The notes: generated from the sequence alone by a model not told the origin. A DNA stretch of 64,000 nucleotides from Myxococcales bacterium 68-20 (GCA_001899635.1 MKVQ01000024.1:1-64000); one strand, 5' to 3'; positions 17,152 to 27,200 are shown, counted from the first letter of the stretch. Program-made: numbers and translations.

Positions 17152-17415
17152 TCAGCGCGACGCAGCCATCACGAGCATGCGCTCCGCGAACGCGCCGATC
17201 TGGCCGCCCATCCACGGTCCAAGCACGACGAGGGCGGCGACGACCGCGAGCAGCCTCGGCAGGTGCGCGATCGTCGGATCTTGGATCTGCGATGCCGCCT
17301 GGAAGGCCGCGACGACGAGCCCGACGAGCGCCGCGACCGCGAGCACCGGAAGCGCGACGGCCACGGAGAGGAGCAGTGCGTTCTGCGCTTGCTCGAGCAA
17401 CGCGGCCGGCGACAC
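17152..17415 (-). CDS. SctS/FliQ-family export apparatus protein (orphan)
   Basis: The 87-residue protein has the two-helix hairpin of FliQ/SctS. LLLSVAVALPVLAVAALVGL is the first membrane segment, FQAASQIQDPTI is the family's conserved loop (Q-x-x-x-Q-x-x-D), and LAVVAALVVLGPWMGGQI is the second. The GTG start has AGGAGGC overlapping the stop of the lipoprotein gene upstream. FliQ/SctS normally sits with SctR and SctT in a type III secretion or flagellar locus; none of those genes is in the window. Confidence 0.8.
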   Translation of the reverse strand: MSPAALLEQAQNALLLSVAVALPVLAVAALVGLVVAAFQAASQIQDPTIAHLPRLLAVVAALVVLGPWMGGQIGAFAERMLVMAASR

Positions 17416-17424
17416 GTGCGCCTC

Positions 17425-17802
17425 CTACTGCGCGTCCGCGTCGGCAGCGTCGGACGACGCGTCCTCGGGGCCCGCCTCTTTGGCGCCGGCGTCCCCGGCA
17501 TCGCTCGTGGGCGGCGGTCCCGTATCGGCGGGCGTCTCGGCGTCACCGACGATGTCGAGCGCCGTCTGGCAGATCGGATGCTTCGCCTTCGAGCGGTCCG
17601 CCGGACAGCAGTGATCCGACTGGGCGCCCTGCCTCAGCTGACCCTGGGGATAGCAGATGAGCCCTTGGTCGGTCTTGCAGTCGTCGTTGCCGTTGGCGGA
17701 CTCGCACCGCTCGCCTTCGCCCTGGTTCGAGCACGCGGAGGCGAGCGCGATGAAGCCGCTGACGGCGACGAGGAGCGCGACACCGGCGGCGCGGCGAGCC
17801 AT
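17425..17802 (-). CDS. Cys-rich lipoprotein of unknown function
   Basis: The 125-residue product has a signal peptide (ARRAAGVALLVAVSGFIAL) with lipobox ASAC, then a Cys-containing segment (CESANGNDDCKTDQGLICY, HCCPADRSKAKHPIC) and an acidic Asp/Ala-rich tail. The Cys pattern is common in Polyangia surface lipoproteins of unknown role. It is followed 9 bp later by the SctS-like gene, whose ribosome-binding site overlaps its stop codon. Confidence 0.75.
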   Translation of the reverse strand: MARRAAGVALLVAVSGFIALASACSNQGEGERCESANGNDDCKTDQGLICYPQGQLRQGAQSDHCCPADRSKAKHPICQTALDIVGDAETPADTGPPPTSDAGDAGAKEAGPEDASSDAADADAQ

Positions 17803-17933
17803 CGAGCCGCGACGTCCGTGCGGGGAGGGGGAGGCGGGGCGTTTCACGCCACCTTGATGGCACGGAAGCTCGCGGCCTGGCAAGCGGCAACTCTGGTGCC
17901 GGCCCGGCGCCCACGCGGAGCGGCGAAGGCGAC

Positions 17934-18599
17934 TCAGAGCGAGCGGGTGCTCTCGTCGGAGCGGTGCTTCTCCTGCTTCGCCTCGACTGCGTCGGAGAAG
18001 AGGGAGAGGTATCGCGCCGCGCTGGCCACCGAAAAGACGAGCGAGAGGTAGACGAGCACGCGTCCGACCGCTGCCAGGTCGACGACACCGAGGTCGAGAC
18101 CCAGATAGGAGAGGTGGTACGGGTAGCCCGAGAGAAGCACGATGATGCCCAGCATTTGCAGGGCGGTCTTCGTCTTGCCCTCCTGGCCTGCCGAGATGAT
18201 GACGCCCTCGCTCGCCGCGACGCTTCGTAGCGACGTGACGCTGAACTCGCGCGCAAGCAGGACGATGACCGCCCACGCCGGCATGCGGTCCATCTTCACC
18301 ATCCAGATCAGGCACGCCATGACGATGAGCTTGTCGGCGAGCGGATCGATGAGCTTGCCGAGGACGCTCACGACCCCGAGCTTGCGCGCGAGGTAGCCGT
18401 CGAGGACGTCGGTGATCGCGGCCGCCGTGAAGACGAGCGCCGCCCAGAACCCCGACCTCGGGGTGTCCTGGTCGAGGAACCACAGGCAGAGCGGGATCAT
18501 CGCGATCCGCCCCATCGTCAGCACGTTCGGAATGTTGAACGCGTCCTGCCGGAGCGACCGGCGCCGCTCTGCACGCGATCGACTCGCGTCCTCGCTCAC
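17934..18599 (-). CDS. pgsA: CDP-diacylglycerol-glycerol-3-phosphate 3-phosphatidyltransferase
   Basis: PgsA makes phosphatidylglycerol phosphate, the committed step to anionic phospholipids, at the inner membrane. The CDP-alcohol phosphotransferase signature is complete: D64, D67-G68, A71-R72, G81, D85 and D89 in the segment starting at DVLDGYLAR. N-terminal IPNVLTMGRIAMIPL is typical, and several membrane helices follow. Length 221 is slightly longer than the usual 180-200, mostly from basic N-terminal and hydrophilic C-terminal ends. Confidence 0.93.
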   Translation of the reverse strand: MSEDASRSRAERRRSLRQDAFNIPNVLTMGRIAMIPLCLWFLDQDTPRSGFWAALVFTAAAITDVLDGYLARKLGVVSVLGKLIDPLADKLIVMACLIWMVKMDRMPAWAVIVLLAREFSVTSLRSVAASEGVIISAGQEGKTKTALQMLGIIVLLSGYPYHLSYLGLDLGVVDLAAVGRVLVYLSLVFSVASAARYLSLFSDAVEAKQEKHRSDESTRSL

Positions 18600-18715
18600 G
18601 CGCCCTGTCTAGCCGTCCCTCAGGCTGGCGTCATCCCCGATCTGGCCGGCCTTGGACGCGAGCATGGAAACGGAAAGCGTGTGTGCGTGCTGCGCGACGG
18701 CTCGAGGTCGCAGCC

Positions 18716-18752
18716 GAATGACGCGGCCGTCTCGTGTGCAGCCGCGTCATTC
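18716..18752. terminator. Stem-loop between pgsA and the TPR-AIM24 gene
   Basis: A perfect 12-bp stem, GAATGACGCGGC (18716-18727) and GCCGCGTCATTC (18741-18752), encloses a 13-nt loop. It lies 13 bp beyond the stop of the minus-strand gene at 18765. The lack of a long T-run makes strength uncertain. The rest of the 18600-18764 gap shows nothing. Confidence 0.6.
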
Positions 18753-18764
18753 TAGCGGCGAACG

Positions 18765-20738
18765 CTAGCTGGTCGTGACGAGGACGCGGCCTTCTCCGGC
18801 GAAGCTCACGAGGCCGCGCTGGCCGCACGGGGCGTCGCTCGGCGCGAGGGAGCGCGGCACGAGACGGCCGAACCAGCCGAGGATGACCTCGCGTCGCACG
18901 CTCAGGCTGCGATCGGGACGGACTGCGAGCGTCAGGATCTCGCCGATCGTCTCGAAGAGCACCGAGCCGACACCGCGGAGCTGGACCACGGGGACCGACT
19001 CGCCCTCTCCAGTCGGCAGGCGGCCGTTCTCGAACACGAGCCCGCCCCCGAAGCCGAGGAGGACGTCCTCGCGTGCGAAGCACATCTCGCCGTCGACCGG
19101 GAACGCCGCGAGCTTTCGTCCGGGACGCGCAGCGAGCACGAGCTGCCCGTCGCCCGAAGCGAGCACTATCGGGCTCGCGACGCCGCCGAAGGCCTCGCCG
19201 CTCGTCTTGCCCTTCACGTTCCGCTCGAGGAGCTGCATCTTGAGGCCGCTCTGCTGTGCGCGGATCGACTCGAGGCGCGCGGCGAAGCCGATGTCCGCGG
19301 TCGTGCGAACGAGCGCGAGCCCGGATGCGTGGAGCGCTACGCCCGCCTCGGGGAACCGAACCGAGTCGTTCGGCCGAGGCGCGCTCGGGACGCGCGCAGT
19401 CTCGTTCGAGCGCGCGGCACCGGAGGCGGTCGGCCCGATCCCGAGCGGAGTGCTCGGCGCCACCGACGTCGACTCGGCACGTGCGGCCGCCGAAGTCGAC
19501 GCGGGCCGAAGACCTACCTCTGCGGGTGGTTGGGGCGCGGGCCCCGAGTTGGCGGCGAGGCGCTCCGCGTCTCGCGATGGAGCCTGAGGCACACCGCTCG
19601 GCGGGGCGACGAGCGGCGGCGGGAGCGTGCGCGTCCCGTGTACGCTGGTGGACGCCTCGTGCGATCTCGGCGGTCCGAACGGGCTCGGCACGGCGACGAC
19701 CGGTCGGCGCAGCGACGGTGCCGAGATGAGGCCGGGATCGTCGAGCGTGATCGACGGCGGCTTCTGCGATGGGATCCGCTCGACGGCCGCGAATTCGCTC
19801 GCGACCTCGTGAGCCGGCGGCGCTCCGACCGGAGCGATCAAGGTCGGCCTCCGGTTCGGTGCCGGGTTGGGTCCGAGCTGCGGGATCGACGGAACCATCG
19901 GCGGCGGCCCGTCTCGGGTGTCCGGTTTGCGTGTGTCCGGCCGATCGGGCGCGCGCTCCGATGCCGACGCCCCCGAACGCTCGCTCGTGCGGAGCTGCCC
20001 GAGCTCGTGAGGGCGCCAGCTATGAGCCACGCCGTCATCGTTTCGTTCGTTCGTCGGCTCGGCGAGCGCGAACGACAGCTCGCCGGCGTCGAGCTCCTGA
20101 TAGGCCGCGCCGGCGACGTCGCGAACCTCCTGCGTCGGCTGCGACTGCTCCGCGGCGATCGGAGCGAGCGAGGCGCCGTCGCGTCGTGCCGAGATCCGGC
20201 GCGCCATCTGGTGGTGGCCGCCCTGCATGAAGGCGCGCTCGGCCTGAGTGAGGTCACCCATTCGCTCGCACGCGAGGCCGAGGTAGCCCCAGGCCCGCGA
20301 GTGGGTCGGGTTGAGCTCGAGGAGCTGCTCGAGATCCCGCCTGGCGAGCTGCGGTTGACCCGTCTTGAGGTAGCAGAGCGCGAGGTTCAGCAGCAGCGCC
20401 GGATCGTTCGTGTTCTTTCGGCGGAGCTGCTCGTAGATCTGGATGGCGCGCGGGTAGAGGCCGAGGCGGAAATAGACGACCGCGATGAGGTCCTGCCCCT
20501 TCGAGTCGCGCGGCTGGAGATGGAGCGCGCGCTCGAGCTCTTCCTTGGCTTCGTGGACCCGGTTGTCCTGGAGGAGCTCGCTTCCACGGTAGAGGTGGAA
20601 GAGGAAATCCTCGTTGGAGGAGTCCGCTGGCTTCTCGGATTCGCGCGTGAGGCCGATCGACGGCGTCAGGCGTCGCGACTCGGTCTCGATGGTGTCGTCG
20701 TGCGGGGACGGGAACGGCGGCCCGTAGCTCTGGCGCAT
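18765..20738 (-). CDS. TPR protein with C-terminal AIM24 domain
   Basis: From ATG 20738 (AAGG just upstream) the product has 657 residues. TPR repeats occupy about 45-190 (GSELLQDNRVHEAKEELERA, AIQIYEQLRRKNTNDPALLL, AWGYLGLACERMGDLTQAER). A long Pro/Ala/Ser-rich linker follows. The last 200 residues match the AIM24/TspB fold (GLKMQLLERNVKGKTSGEAF, GEMCFAREDVLLGFGGGLVF). AIM24 proteins have no settled biochemical role; this TPR fusion is characteristic of myxobacteria. No signal peptide is seen. Confidence 0.8.
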   Translation of the reverse strand: MRQSYGPPFPSPHDDTIETESRRLTPSIGLTRESEKPADSSNEDFLFHLYRGSELLQDNRVHEAKEELERALHLQPRDSKGQDLIAVVYFRLGLYPRAIQIYEQLRRKNTNDPALLLNLALCYLKTGQPQLARRDLEQLLELNPTHSRAWGYLGLACERMGDLTQAERAFMQGGHHQMARRISARRDGASLAPIAAEQSQPTQEVRDVAGAAYQELDAGELSFALAEPTNERNDDGVAHSWRPHELGQLRTSERSGASASERAPDRPDTRKPDTRDGPPPMVPSIPQLGPNPAPNRRPTLIAPVGAPPAHEVASEFAAVERIPSQKPPSITLDDPGLISAPSLRRPVVAVPSPFGPPRSHEASTSVHGTRTLPPPLVAPPSGVPQAPSRDAERLAANSGPAPQPPAEVGLRPASTSAAARAESTSVAPSTPLGIGPTASGAARSNETARVPSAPRPNDSVRFPEAGVALHASGLALVRTTADIGFAARLESIRAQQSGLKMQLLERNVKGKTSGEAFGGVASPIVLASGDGQLVLAARPGRKLAAFPVDGEMCFAREDVLLGFGGGLVFENGRLPTGEGESVPVVQLRGVGSVLFETIGEILTLAVRPDRSLSVRREVILGWFGRLVPRSLAPSDAPCGQRGLVSFAGEGRVLVTTS

Positions 20739-20752
20739 CCTTGGGGGGAATC

Positions 20753-21589
20753 CTATCCGACTCCGGCGGATCGTGGCGACATTCGCCGGACCGTCCAGAG
20801 GAGCGAGAGGACGCTCACGGGAACGAGGGCGATGGTGGCCGCGGTTCCACTGAGCATTCCTGCGCTTCCGCCCGCCCAGACGTCGTCCGCGAGGCGGGCG
20901 TGAAGGACGCCGCCGGCCAGCAGTGTCCCCACCGTCCACTGGAACGCGGTGTGAGCGGCCCAAGGCTGCCACGCGCCGCCCGAGCCGCTGCCGCCGCCGT
21001 CCCGGAGCCAGAGCGCGCCGAAGACGATCCCGAGGAGCAGCGCGACGAAGACCGATCGCGCCGAGGCGTCGCTCCGGCCGAGGGCTGCCCCCGCGGAGGT
21101 CACCCCGCACGCGAGCACACGACCGAGCGACGAGACCGAGGTGCCGAGCGCCCGGAGCGTCAGTCCATGGAAGAGGAGCTCGTCACGCCACGCGTGGAGG
21201 CCGGCGGTTAGCAGCCCGATCCCGAGGATCGACGCCTCGAGGTGCGTGACCGCATCGAGCGTCACCGCGCGCGTTGCCACGAGCGTGGCGAAGACGAGCC
21301 CGGCGACCCCGAGGCCGATCGCGGCACCGGTCGCGGCGCGGCGGGCGATGACGATGCTCGTGGTCGGAACGTTCGGATTGCTCCAGTTGACGCCGAGCCG
21401 CGAGCTCCCCCATTCGACGAGCACGGCCTGTCCGACCGCCGCTGCCATCGACTGGGCTTCGAGGAAGATCTCGATCGCGCGACACCCGGCGTAGAGGACC
21501 ACGCCCCAGGCCGCGACGTCGGGTCGGAGGCCGCCGTCTTCGGCCTCCGACTGGGCCTTCTTCTCCGGGCTGTTCGACGCCTTGCTCAT
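20753..21589 (-). CDS. CPBP-like membrane protein with degenerate active site
   Basis: The 278-residue protein has about six hydrophobic segments. The WRDELLFHGLTLRALG stretch corresponds to CPBP (Abi) intramembrane protease motif 1 (EExxxR), with Asp for the first Glu. The later H-x-x-x-N motif reads HTAFQ, and the FxxxH motif is not evident, so proteolysis is doubtful. It lies 14 bp upstream of the TPR-AIM24 start on the same strand, suggesting a common transcript. Confidence 0.6.
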   Translation of the reverse strand: MSKASNSPEKKAQSEAEDGGLRPDVAAWGVVLYAGCRAIEIFLEAQSMAAAVGQAVLVEWGSSRLGVNWSNPNVPTTSIVIARRAATGAAIGLGVAGLVFATLVATRAVTLDAVTHLEASILGIGLLTAGLHAWRDELLFHGLTLRALGTSVSSLGRVLACGVTSAGAALGRSDASARSVFVALLLGIVFGALWLRDGGGSGSGGAWQPWAAHTAFQWTVGTLLAGGVLHARLADDVWAGGSAGMLSGTAATIALVPVSVLSLLWTVRRMSPRSAGVG

Positions 21590-21604
21590 CGCGACAGGAG
21601 GAAG

Positions 21605-22708
21605 CTAGCGCTGATCGAGCGCGTCCCGAAGCTCCTCGCCCTGGGCGAGCAGACCGGGCAGCCCGCCGGTGTGGAGGAAGAGCACGTTCGCATCCGGGGC
21701 GATGTCGCCGCGCTCGACGGCGCGCGCGACGCCCCAGAGCGCCTTGCCCGAATACACCGGGTCCAGGACGAGCCCGGTCCTTCGGGCGACTCGTACGAGG
21801 AAGCGCTTTTGATCGTCGTCCATCACCCCGTACGCCGGGCCTTTGGCCTGATCGTCGACGACGAGGCGTGCCGAGCCGCCAGGGGTCGAGAGCGCGGCCG
21901 AGCCTCTGCTCGCGCCTGGCTCGATCAGCCCGAGCGGCGGGAGCGAGGCGTCGAACCCGCGCGCCTCGGCCGCGATCCGGGAGATGATGGTCTCGAAGTA
22001 GGCGCGATCGTCGCAGACCGCGAAGGCCCACGTCTCGCGCGCGACCTGGAAGCGTGCTGCGCCGAGCGCGACGCCCGCGGCGGTCCCGCCCGAGCCACAC
22101 GCGTGGGCGACGACGTCGAAGCTCGCCGGTGTGCCGGCAGCGCTCGTCAGTCCCTCACACAGCCCGAGATCGAGCTGCCGTCGGACCTCGCGCATCGCCT
22201 CGACGTAGCCGAGCGAGCCCAGGCCGTTCGAGCCGCCCTCGGGGACGACGTACGCCGGCGCACCCTCGGCTTCGAGCTCGTACCGCGCGTGCTCCATGAT
22301 TGCTCCGCGCTCGCGGTACTCTGCCGGAGAGATGAAGCAGATCTCGGCGCCGGCGAGGCGGTCGAGGAGCACGTTGCCCGTGAGCGTGACGTCGCGAGCG
22401 GCGATCGTCGGATCGGGGACACGGAGGTAGAGGACGGCGCGGAGTCCGAGACGCGCGCACGCGAGCGCGGTCGCGCGAGCGTGGTTCGACTGGAGCCCGC
22501 CGCACGTGATCACGACCTCGGCCCCGCGGTCGAGCGCGTCGGCGAGGAGGAACTCGAGCTTGCGGATCTTGTTGCCCGCTTCGGCTCCCCCGGTCGCGTC
22601 GTCGCGCTTGATCCACACCTTCGCGCCGACGATCTCGTCGAGCGCGGGGCGGCGCTCGATCGGGGTCGGGCCGTGGACGAGGAATAGGCGCCTGCGGGAC
22701 GCTTCCAT
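21605..22708 (-). CDS. D-cysteine desulfhydrase / ACC deaminase-family PLP enzyme
   Basis: A fold-type II PLP enzyme of 367 residues. The cofactor lysine is K47 in AEAGNKIRKLEFL, the family hallmark. TCGGLQSNHARATALAC contains the conserved Ser/Asn-His substrate-binding segment, and ACGSGGTAAGVALG is the phosphate-binding loop. LFLHTGGLPGL near the C-terminus is also conserved. The family either desulfurates D-cysteine or deaminates 1-aminocyclopropane-1-carboxylate; sequence alone does not decide. It is followed closely by the CPBP-like gene. Confidence 0.85.
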   Translation of the reverse strand: MEASRRRLFLVHGPTPIERRPALDEIVGAKVWIKRDDATGGAEAGNKIRKLEFLLADALDRGAEVVITCGGLQSNHARATALACARLGLRAVLYLRVPDPTIAARDVTLTGNVLLDRLAGAEICFISPAEYRERGAIMEHARYELEAEGAPAYVVPEGGSNGLGSLGYVEAMREVRRQLDLGLCEGLTSAAGTPASFDVVAHACGSGGTAAGVALGAARFQVARETWAFAVCDDRAYFETIISRIAAEARGFDASLPPLGLIEPGASRGSAALSTPGGSARLVVDDQAKGPAYGVMDDDQKRFLVRVARRTGLVLDPVYSGKALWGVARAVERGDIAPDANVLFLHTGGLPGLLAQGEELRDALDQR

Positions 22709-22712
22709 CGCG

Positions 22713-23225
22713 CTAGCCCAGCGTGAAGAGCTTCGCGCTGCCCTCGACGGTCGCGCCTTCGGAGACGTGGACCTCGACGACCTTGCACGCGGCCTTCGCC
22801 TTGACCTCGTTCTCCATCTTCATGGCCTCGATGACGCAGAGCGTGGTGCCCGCCTCGACGTCGGCTCCCGCCTGGACGAGGACGCGAACGACGCGTCCGG
22901 GCATCGGCGCCTTGACGACCTTGTCGCCGCCGCCGGCGCCAGCCTTGCGTGCCGCCGCGGCCGCGCGCTGACGCTCGCTCTCGACGCGAACGTACGAGCG
23001 GTGCCCGCTCGCGATCGCCCCGATCTCCGGCGGCTGGCCTTCGACCGTGAGATCGACCACGCGCCCTTCGACGCGAATCGACGCAGTGCCGTCGAGCCAT
23101 ACGACGTCGACCGGCACGACCTTGCCCCCGAGCGTGACTTCGAGCTGACCCGTGGGCAGCTCGGTCACTTCGACGACGGTTGGGTCCTGCGTGGCCGCGG
23201 GATCGAGCGACACGTAGTAGCGCAT
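22713..23225 (-). CDS. Biotin carboxyl carrier protein-like subunit
   Basis: The C-terminal 70 residues form a biotinyl domain: VKAPMPGRVVRVLVQAGADV, then VIEAMKMENEV with biotinylatable K136. The first 80 residues resemble the N-terminal portion of carrier subunits of acyl-CoA or pyruvate carboxylases. No carboxylase subunit is adjacent, so the partner must be encoded elsewhere. Its stop is 4 bp from the start of the PLP-enzyme gene, so co-transcription is likely. Confidence 0.88.
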   Translation of the reverse strand: MRYYVSLDPAATQDPTVVEVTELPTGQLEVTLGGKVVPVDVVWLDGTASIRVEGRVVDLTVEGQPPEIGAIASGHRSYVRVESERQRAAAAARKAGAGGGDKVVKAPMPGRVVRVLVQAGADVEAGTTLCVIEAMKMENEVKAKAACKVVEVHVSEGATVEGSAKLFTLG

Positions 23226-23359
23226 GCGGACGATCTATCGCCCCAGGCCGGCCGGAAGGTCAACGACCTTCTCGTGCCACGAGCACGCGCTCCGGCTGAG
23301 GTCCTTCGCGGGTGGTCGGGGCGCGAGCCGCAGCGGGCGCGTGCGGCGCGTGCGGCCCC

Positions 23360-24247
23360 TCAGCTCTTGCGTGACGAAGGTGCGTCCGGTGGGACCTCGA
23401 AGACGACGTCGAAGGAGCGGTCTTCGCTGTCCTTGAACGCGACGTGGCCGGTGCGTCCGACGTCGAGCCCGAACACGAGCGTCTCCCGGGCCGCGGTCGC
23501 GTCGAGCCCGATCTCGACGAGCGTTCGCCTCAGGCAGTTCGGCCCGCCAGGGAAGGCGGCGTCCAGCCAGCCGATCGCCCGGCGGAGTCGGGCGCGGCCG
23601 ATCGGTCCGCGCGCCTTCTCTCGACGACCCCGCTCGCGCATCGCTCGGACGGCGCGCTCGGGGGCGTTGGCGAGGCGCAGCCGCTCGGCCTCGCGGACGA
23701 GGGCGATCGCCCGCACCAGCTCGCGTCCGAACGGAGCGGCGACCTCGCCCGAACGCACCTCGCTCCGCTCGAGGATCACCCAGGCGCCGCGGCGAGCGAT
23801 GAACGCGAGGCCGGCGTGCGCCGCCTCCTCGATGATGGGCTCCTCGTCGAAGAACGCGTGGGCGAAGCGTCCTTCGAACCGGTCCCCCGGCTCGGCTACG
23901 GCGAGGCCGAGAGCGCGCGCGGCACGGCGCGGGAGATCGATCGCGAGCCTCCCGCGGTACGTGCCTTCGGAGACGGTCGGCGCATGGACCTCGATGCGCG
24001 GCGCGATCGCGGACGCGGCCTCGAGCAGGCGGACGCGCGCGCCTCCTGTCGGTGTCTCCGCGTAGACGCGAGGCTCGATACGAACGACGTTCGCCTGCGG
24101 CAGAGCCGGGCCGAAGAGCGGCGCGCCTCCTCCACGCGTGACGATCGCGACGTCGGCGCCGGTGCCGACGACGAGCGAGGCGAGCGCTGCGTCCACTCGA
24201 GCGGCCGTATGGCGGCGCCCGAGCTCCGAGAGGAGCCGCCGCCTCAC
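23360..24247 (-). CDS. Transglutaminase-like (McjB C-terminal-like) protein, tentative
   Basis: The GTG at 24247 overlaps the stop of the large lipase-like gene (GTGA), giving a 295-residue protein. Its C-terminal part (GGPNCLRRTLVEIGLDATA, then LVFGLDVGRTGHVAF) has the spacing of the cysteine and histidine of transglutaminase-like core 3, the fold of lasso-peptide protease McjB. The fit is weak and the Asp is unclear. The N-terminal half shows no known domain. No precursor peptide or lasso cyclase gene is present, so a role with the coupled lipase-like protein is more plausible. Confidence 0.5.
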   Translation of the reverse strand: MRRRLLSELGRRHTAARVDAALASLVVGTGADVAIVTRGGGAPLFGPALPQANVVRIEPRVYAETPTGGARVRLLEAASAIAPRIEVHAPTVSEGTYRGRLAIDLPRRAARALGLAVAEPGDRFEGRFAHAFFDEEPIIEEAAHAGLAFIARRGAWVILERSEVRSGEVAAPFGRELVRAIALVREAERLRLANAPERAVRAMRERGRREKARGPIGRARLRRAIGWLDAAFPGGPNCLRRTLVEIGLDATAARETLVFGLDVGRTGHVAFKDSEDRSFDVVFEVPPDAPSSRKS

Positions 24248-27200
24248 TCGAAGAAGGGGCACAGCTCGCGCTCGAGGCAGCGATGCGAGGAGGGATGGCT
24301 GAAGTAGTAGAGGTCCTTGCCCTGCGTCGCGAGGAAGCGCACGAGCAGGTTCGAGTAGTAGACGACGTCGTCGAACTTCTTGCACGGGTTGCCGGTGACG
24401 AAGACGTGCTCTCCGTCGGGGCGGGTCCACGCGTTGACGATGCCGCAGAGCGGCTGCGATCCGGTCCAGCCCACGGCGTCGGGCGCGAACGGGACGCCGA
24501 CCGTCCGCGGCTGCCACGCGCGGTCGAGCGAGAACGTGTCGTTGGCGCGGATGTCGATCAACCGCGCGAGCCGGAGCGGGATCGGCGGGCGCGGCGCGTC
24601 CCACGGGTTGTCTCCCTCGGAGAGCCAATCGACGTCGTAGACGGCCTGAGCGCATGCGCTGGAGGGCGGCGGGCTCGTGCACGCGGCGCTCGACACGTAG
24701 TTCGGCGCGCAGGTCGCGCCCGCGCGGGTGCGCTCGAGCCGCGCGATCCCCTCGATGACGTGAGCGTCGACGAGGACCTCGTTCGGCGTCTTGCCGCCGA
24801 GCTGATCCCAGAGCGCCCGCGGCGTCGCGTATTCGGCCCAGTCCGGGTGGGTCTCGGCGAACGACGGGGGCAGGAATGGGACGGCGCCGGCGGCGCGAGC
24901 GAACGCGTACCCGGACCCCACGGGCACCATCGGATCCCCGGCGGTGTTGAGCTCGATGATCGCGCGCGGTGGCAACGGCTTGCCATCGGGCCCCGGCGCG
25001 GTGCGAAGGCCGTAGTACGGCGCGAAGTTGATCGGGTCGCTCGGATCGACCGCCGCTTGCGTGAGGTTCAGGAGGCGTCGCATCTCGGGCGACTGCCGGT
25101 AGAGGCCGAGGCCTTCCTGGACCGCGACGAGCGGCGAGCCGACGGGATAGAAGCGGTCGCGGAACTGCTGGCAGCCCGGCGTCGGATCGAGGTCGGTCGC
25201 GGCGTAGGCCGCCTCGCAGGTCTTCTTCTCGTCGTCGACGGGGCTGATCCCGATCGATGCCTGCTCGAACGTCTTGATCCGGCGTCCGACGGGAGCGCCT
25301 TCGAGCACGTCGCAGCCCTTGTACGAGCGCACGGCGTCGGGCGCGTCGTAGACCTGCACGTCGAGGCGATCGCCGACGTTCGCCGGGATCGGGATCCGGA
25401 AGCGACCGTCCTCTCCCGTGCGCGCACAGCGCCGCTCCAGGTTGCGCACGTTCGTGAGCACCACCGTCTTGCCCCGATCGAGCTCGGCGGGCGTGAGGCA
25501 TGCGACCTCGATCTCGCGCGACGTGGTCAGGTCGTTGACGACGAGACGGATCGAGCGCTGATCACCGGTGCAACGCGTCTGTTCGCGATCGTCCTTCTTG
25601 GGAAGCGCGCTGGCGGGCACTCCGACGACCAGCGGGCTCAGGACCTGTTGGAGGACCGAGTCCGGGACCAGCGCCGAGCGCGTGGCGACGTCCATCAGAC
25701 CGCCGCCGCCGGAGATGGGCGCCGCCGCGACGACGTTGGGATCGAGCGCGCCGTGCACCATCGCGAGGATCCCGCCGAAGGAGTTGCCAGACGTCGTGAT
25801 CGCGACGTTCGGTCCGCCGACGTCGGGCACGCCGTCACCATCGAAGTCGCCTGCGAGATCGAGGATGCCGTCGCCGTTGTAGTCCTGCGTCGAGCGCCGC
25901 ATGCCGTCCCAGGCTCGAAGGACGCGTGTGGCCTGCATCTCGTCGATGACGGCCTGGCGGATGTTGTCGCGTGAATGGAAGATGTGCGCCGACCAGAGGA
26001 GCCCGCCCGAGTCGGGGGTCCCGTCGCCGTTGAGATCGGTGTGGCGACCGCTGCCGAGCGCCCTGACCCACGGCGAGAGGCAGCTGCCGCGGAAGACGAT
26101 GTTCGCGACCGCCTCGAGGCCGGGACCGAGGTAGAGGCCGTGGCCGGGCATGTTGATGCCCATCATCGCGAGTCCCTGCTTCGCGAAGTAGCCCGCGCGC
26201 ACGATGATCTCGTCGGCGTGGAGCGTGGTTCCGTGTGCCCAGACGGTGACGGGGAAGGGCGCCTTTGCCGTCGCGGTCGCCTTCGGCACGCTCAGCCAGA
26301 ACTGCACCGTGTCGCGCCCGACACGCCCGGTACCGTTCCGGAAGTCGAGCTCGAACTTCCCGTTCGGATCTTCCTTCTTCGGATCGCCGAGGAAGTAGGG
26401 CGACTCGAAGGTCCCGATCACGAAGTGGTCGACGCTGTCGAGGCTCTGGAGGAGGCGCTCGAGCTCCTGACCGGACAGTCCGAGGGCGCGCTCGAGGAGC
26501 TGGCCCATCGCCTCCTTCGTCTCGGCGACCTTCACGACGAACGGCGTCTTCTTCCGCGTCGCGCACGTGGGCGTCGTGTCGATCGCGCCGGGCGGCTCGT
26601 CGACCTCGTCGAGCGCGGTGCCGACCGCCCGGAGCGCGCGGGCGTCCGGTGGGAACTCCGTCGCGAGGCGTGCGAACGGCCCCGTACCGTGGAGGCCGTC
26701 GCGGAGGATCCGCATGTCCTCGTGGACGGGCTGGGTCGTGAAGGTCCACATGAACGCGACGCGCTCGAGGCCCGTCCCGGCGACGTCGCCGAACCACGCG
26801 CCCTTGCTCGCGTCACCGAGGATCTCGCGGACACGCGCGGCGCCGCGCGTCTGCTGGGCGTGGTGGATGTACTCGAACGGCGAACGCACCGGCGCGCCGT
26901 CGGGGCCGCGGAGTCGATCGGTCAGCACGACTGCGTACTCGCGCTTCTCCTCGAGCGGCACGATGGGCCGGAGGAGGAGCGTATCGCTCTGTCGCTCGTA
27001 CCAGTCGATGACCTCCTCGATGCGAGCGTTCCTTCCGTTCACGGGGACGAGGACGTTCGGATGGTCGACCACTCCGTCGAAGTCCGTGTCGAGCTCGGGC
27101 CGGTAGGCGCTCTGGGGGATCCCGAAGCCTTCCTCGACGGTCTCGAAGAGGAGCGAATCCTCGGTCGCGCGCGGATCGTTCACCCAGTACTTGTCGCGGT

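Noticed and set aside
20739-21110. N-terminal extension of the TPR-AIM24 gene
   Set aside because: It overlaps the CPBP-like gene in another frame and shows no TPR or other domain; ATG 20738 has a ribosome-binding sequence.
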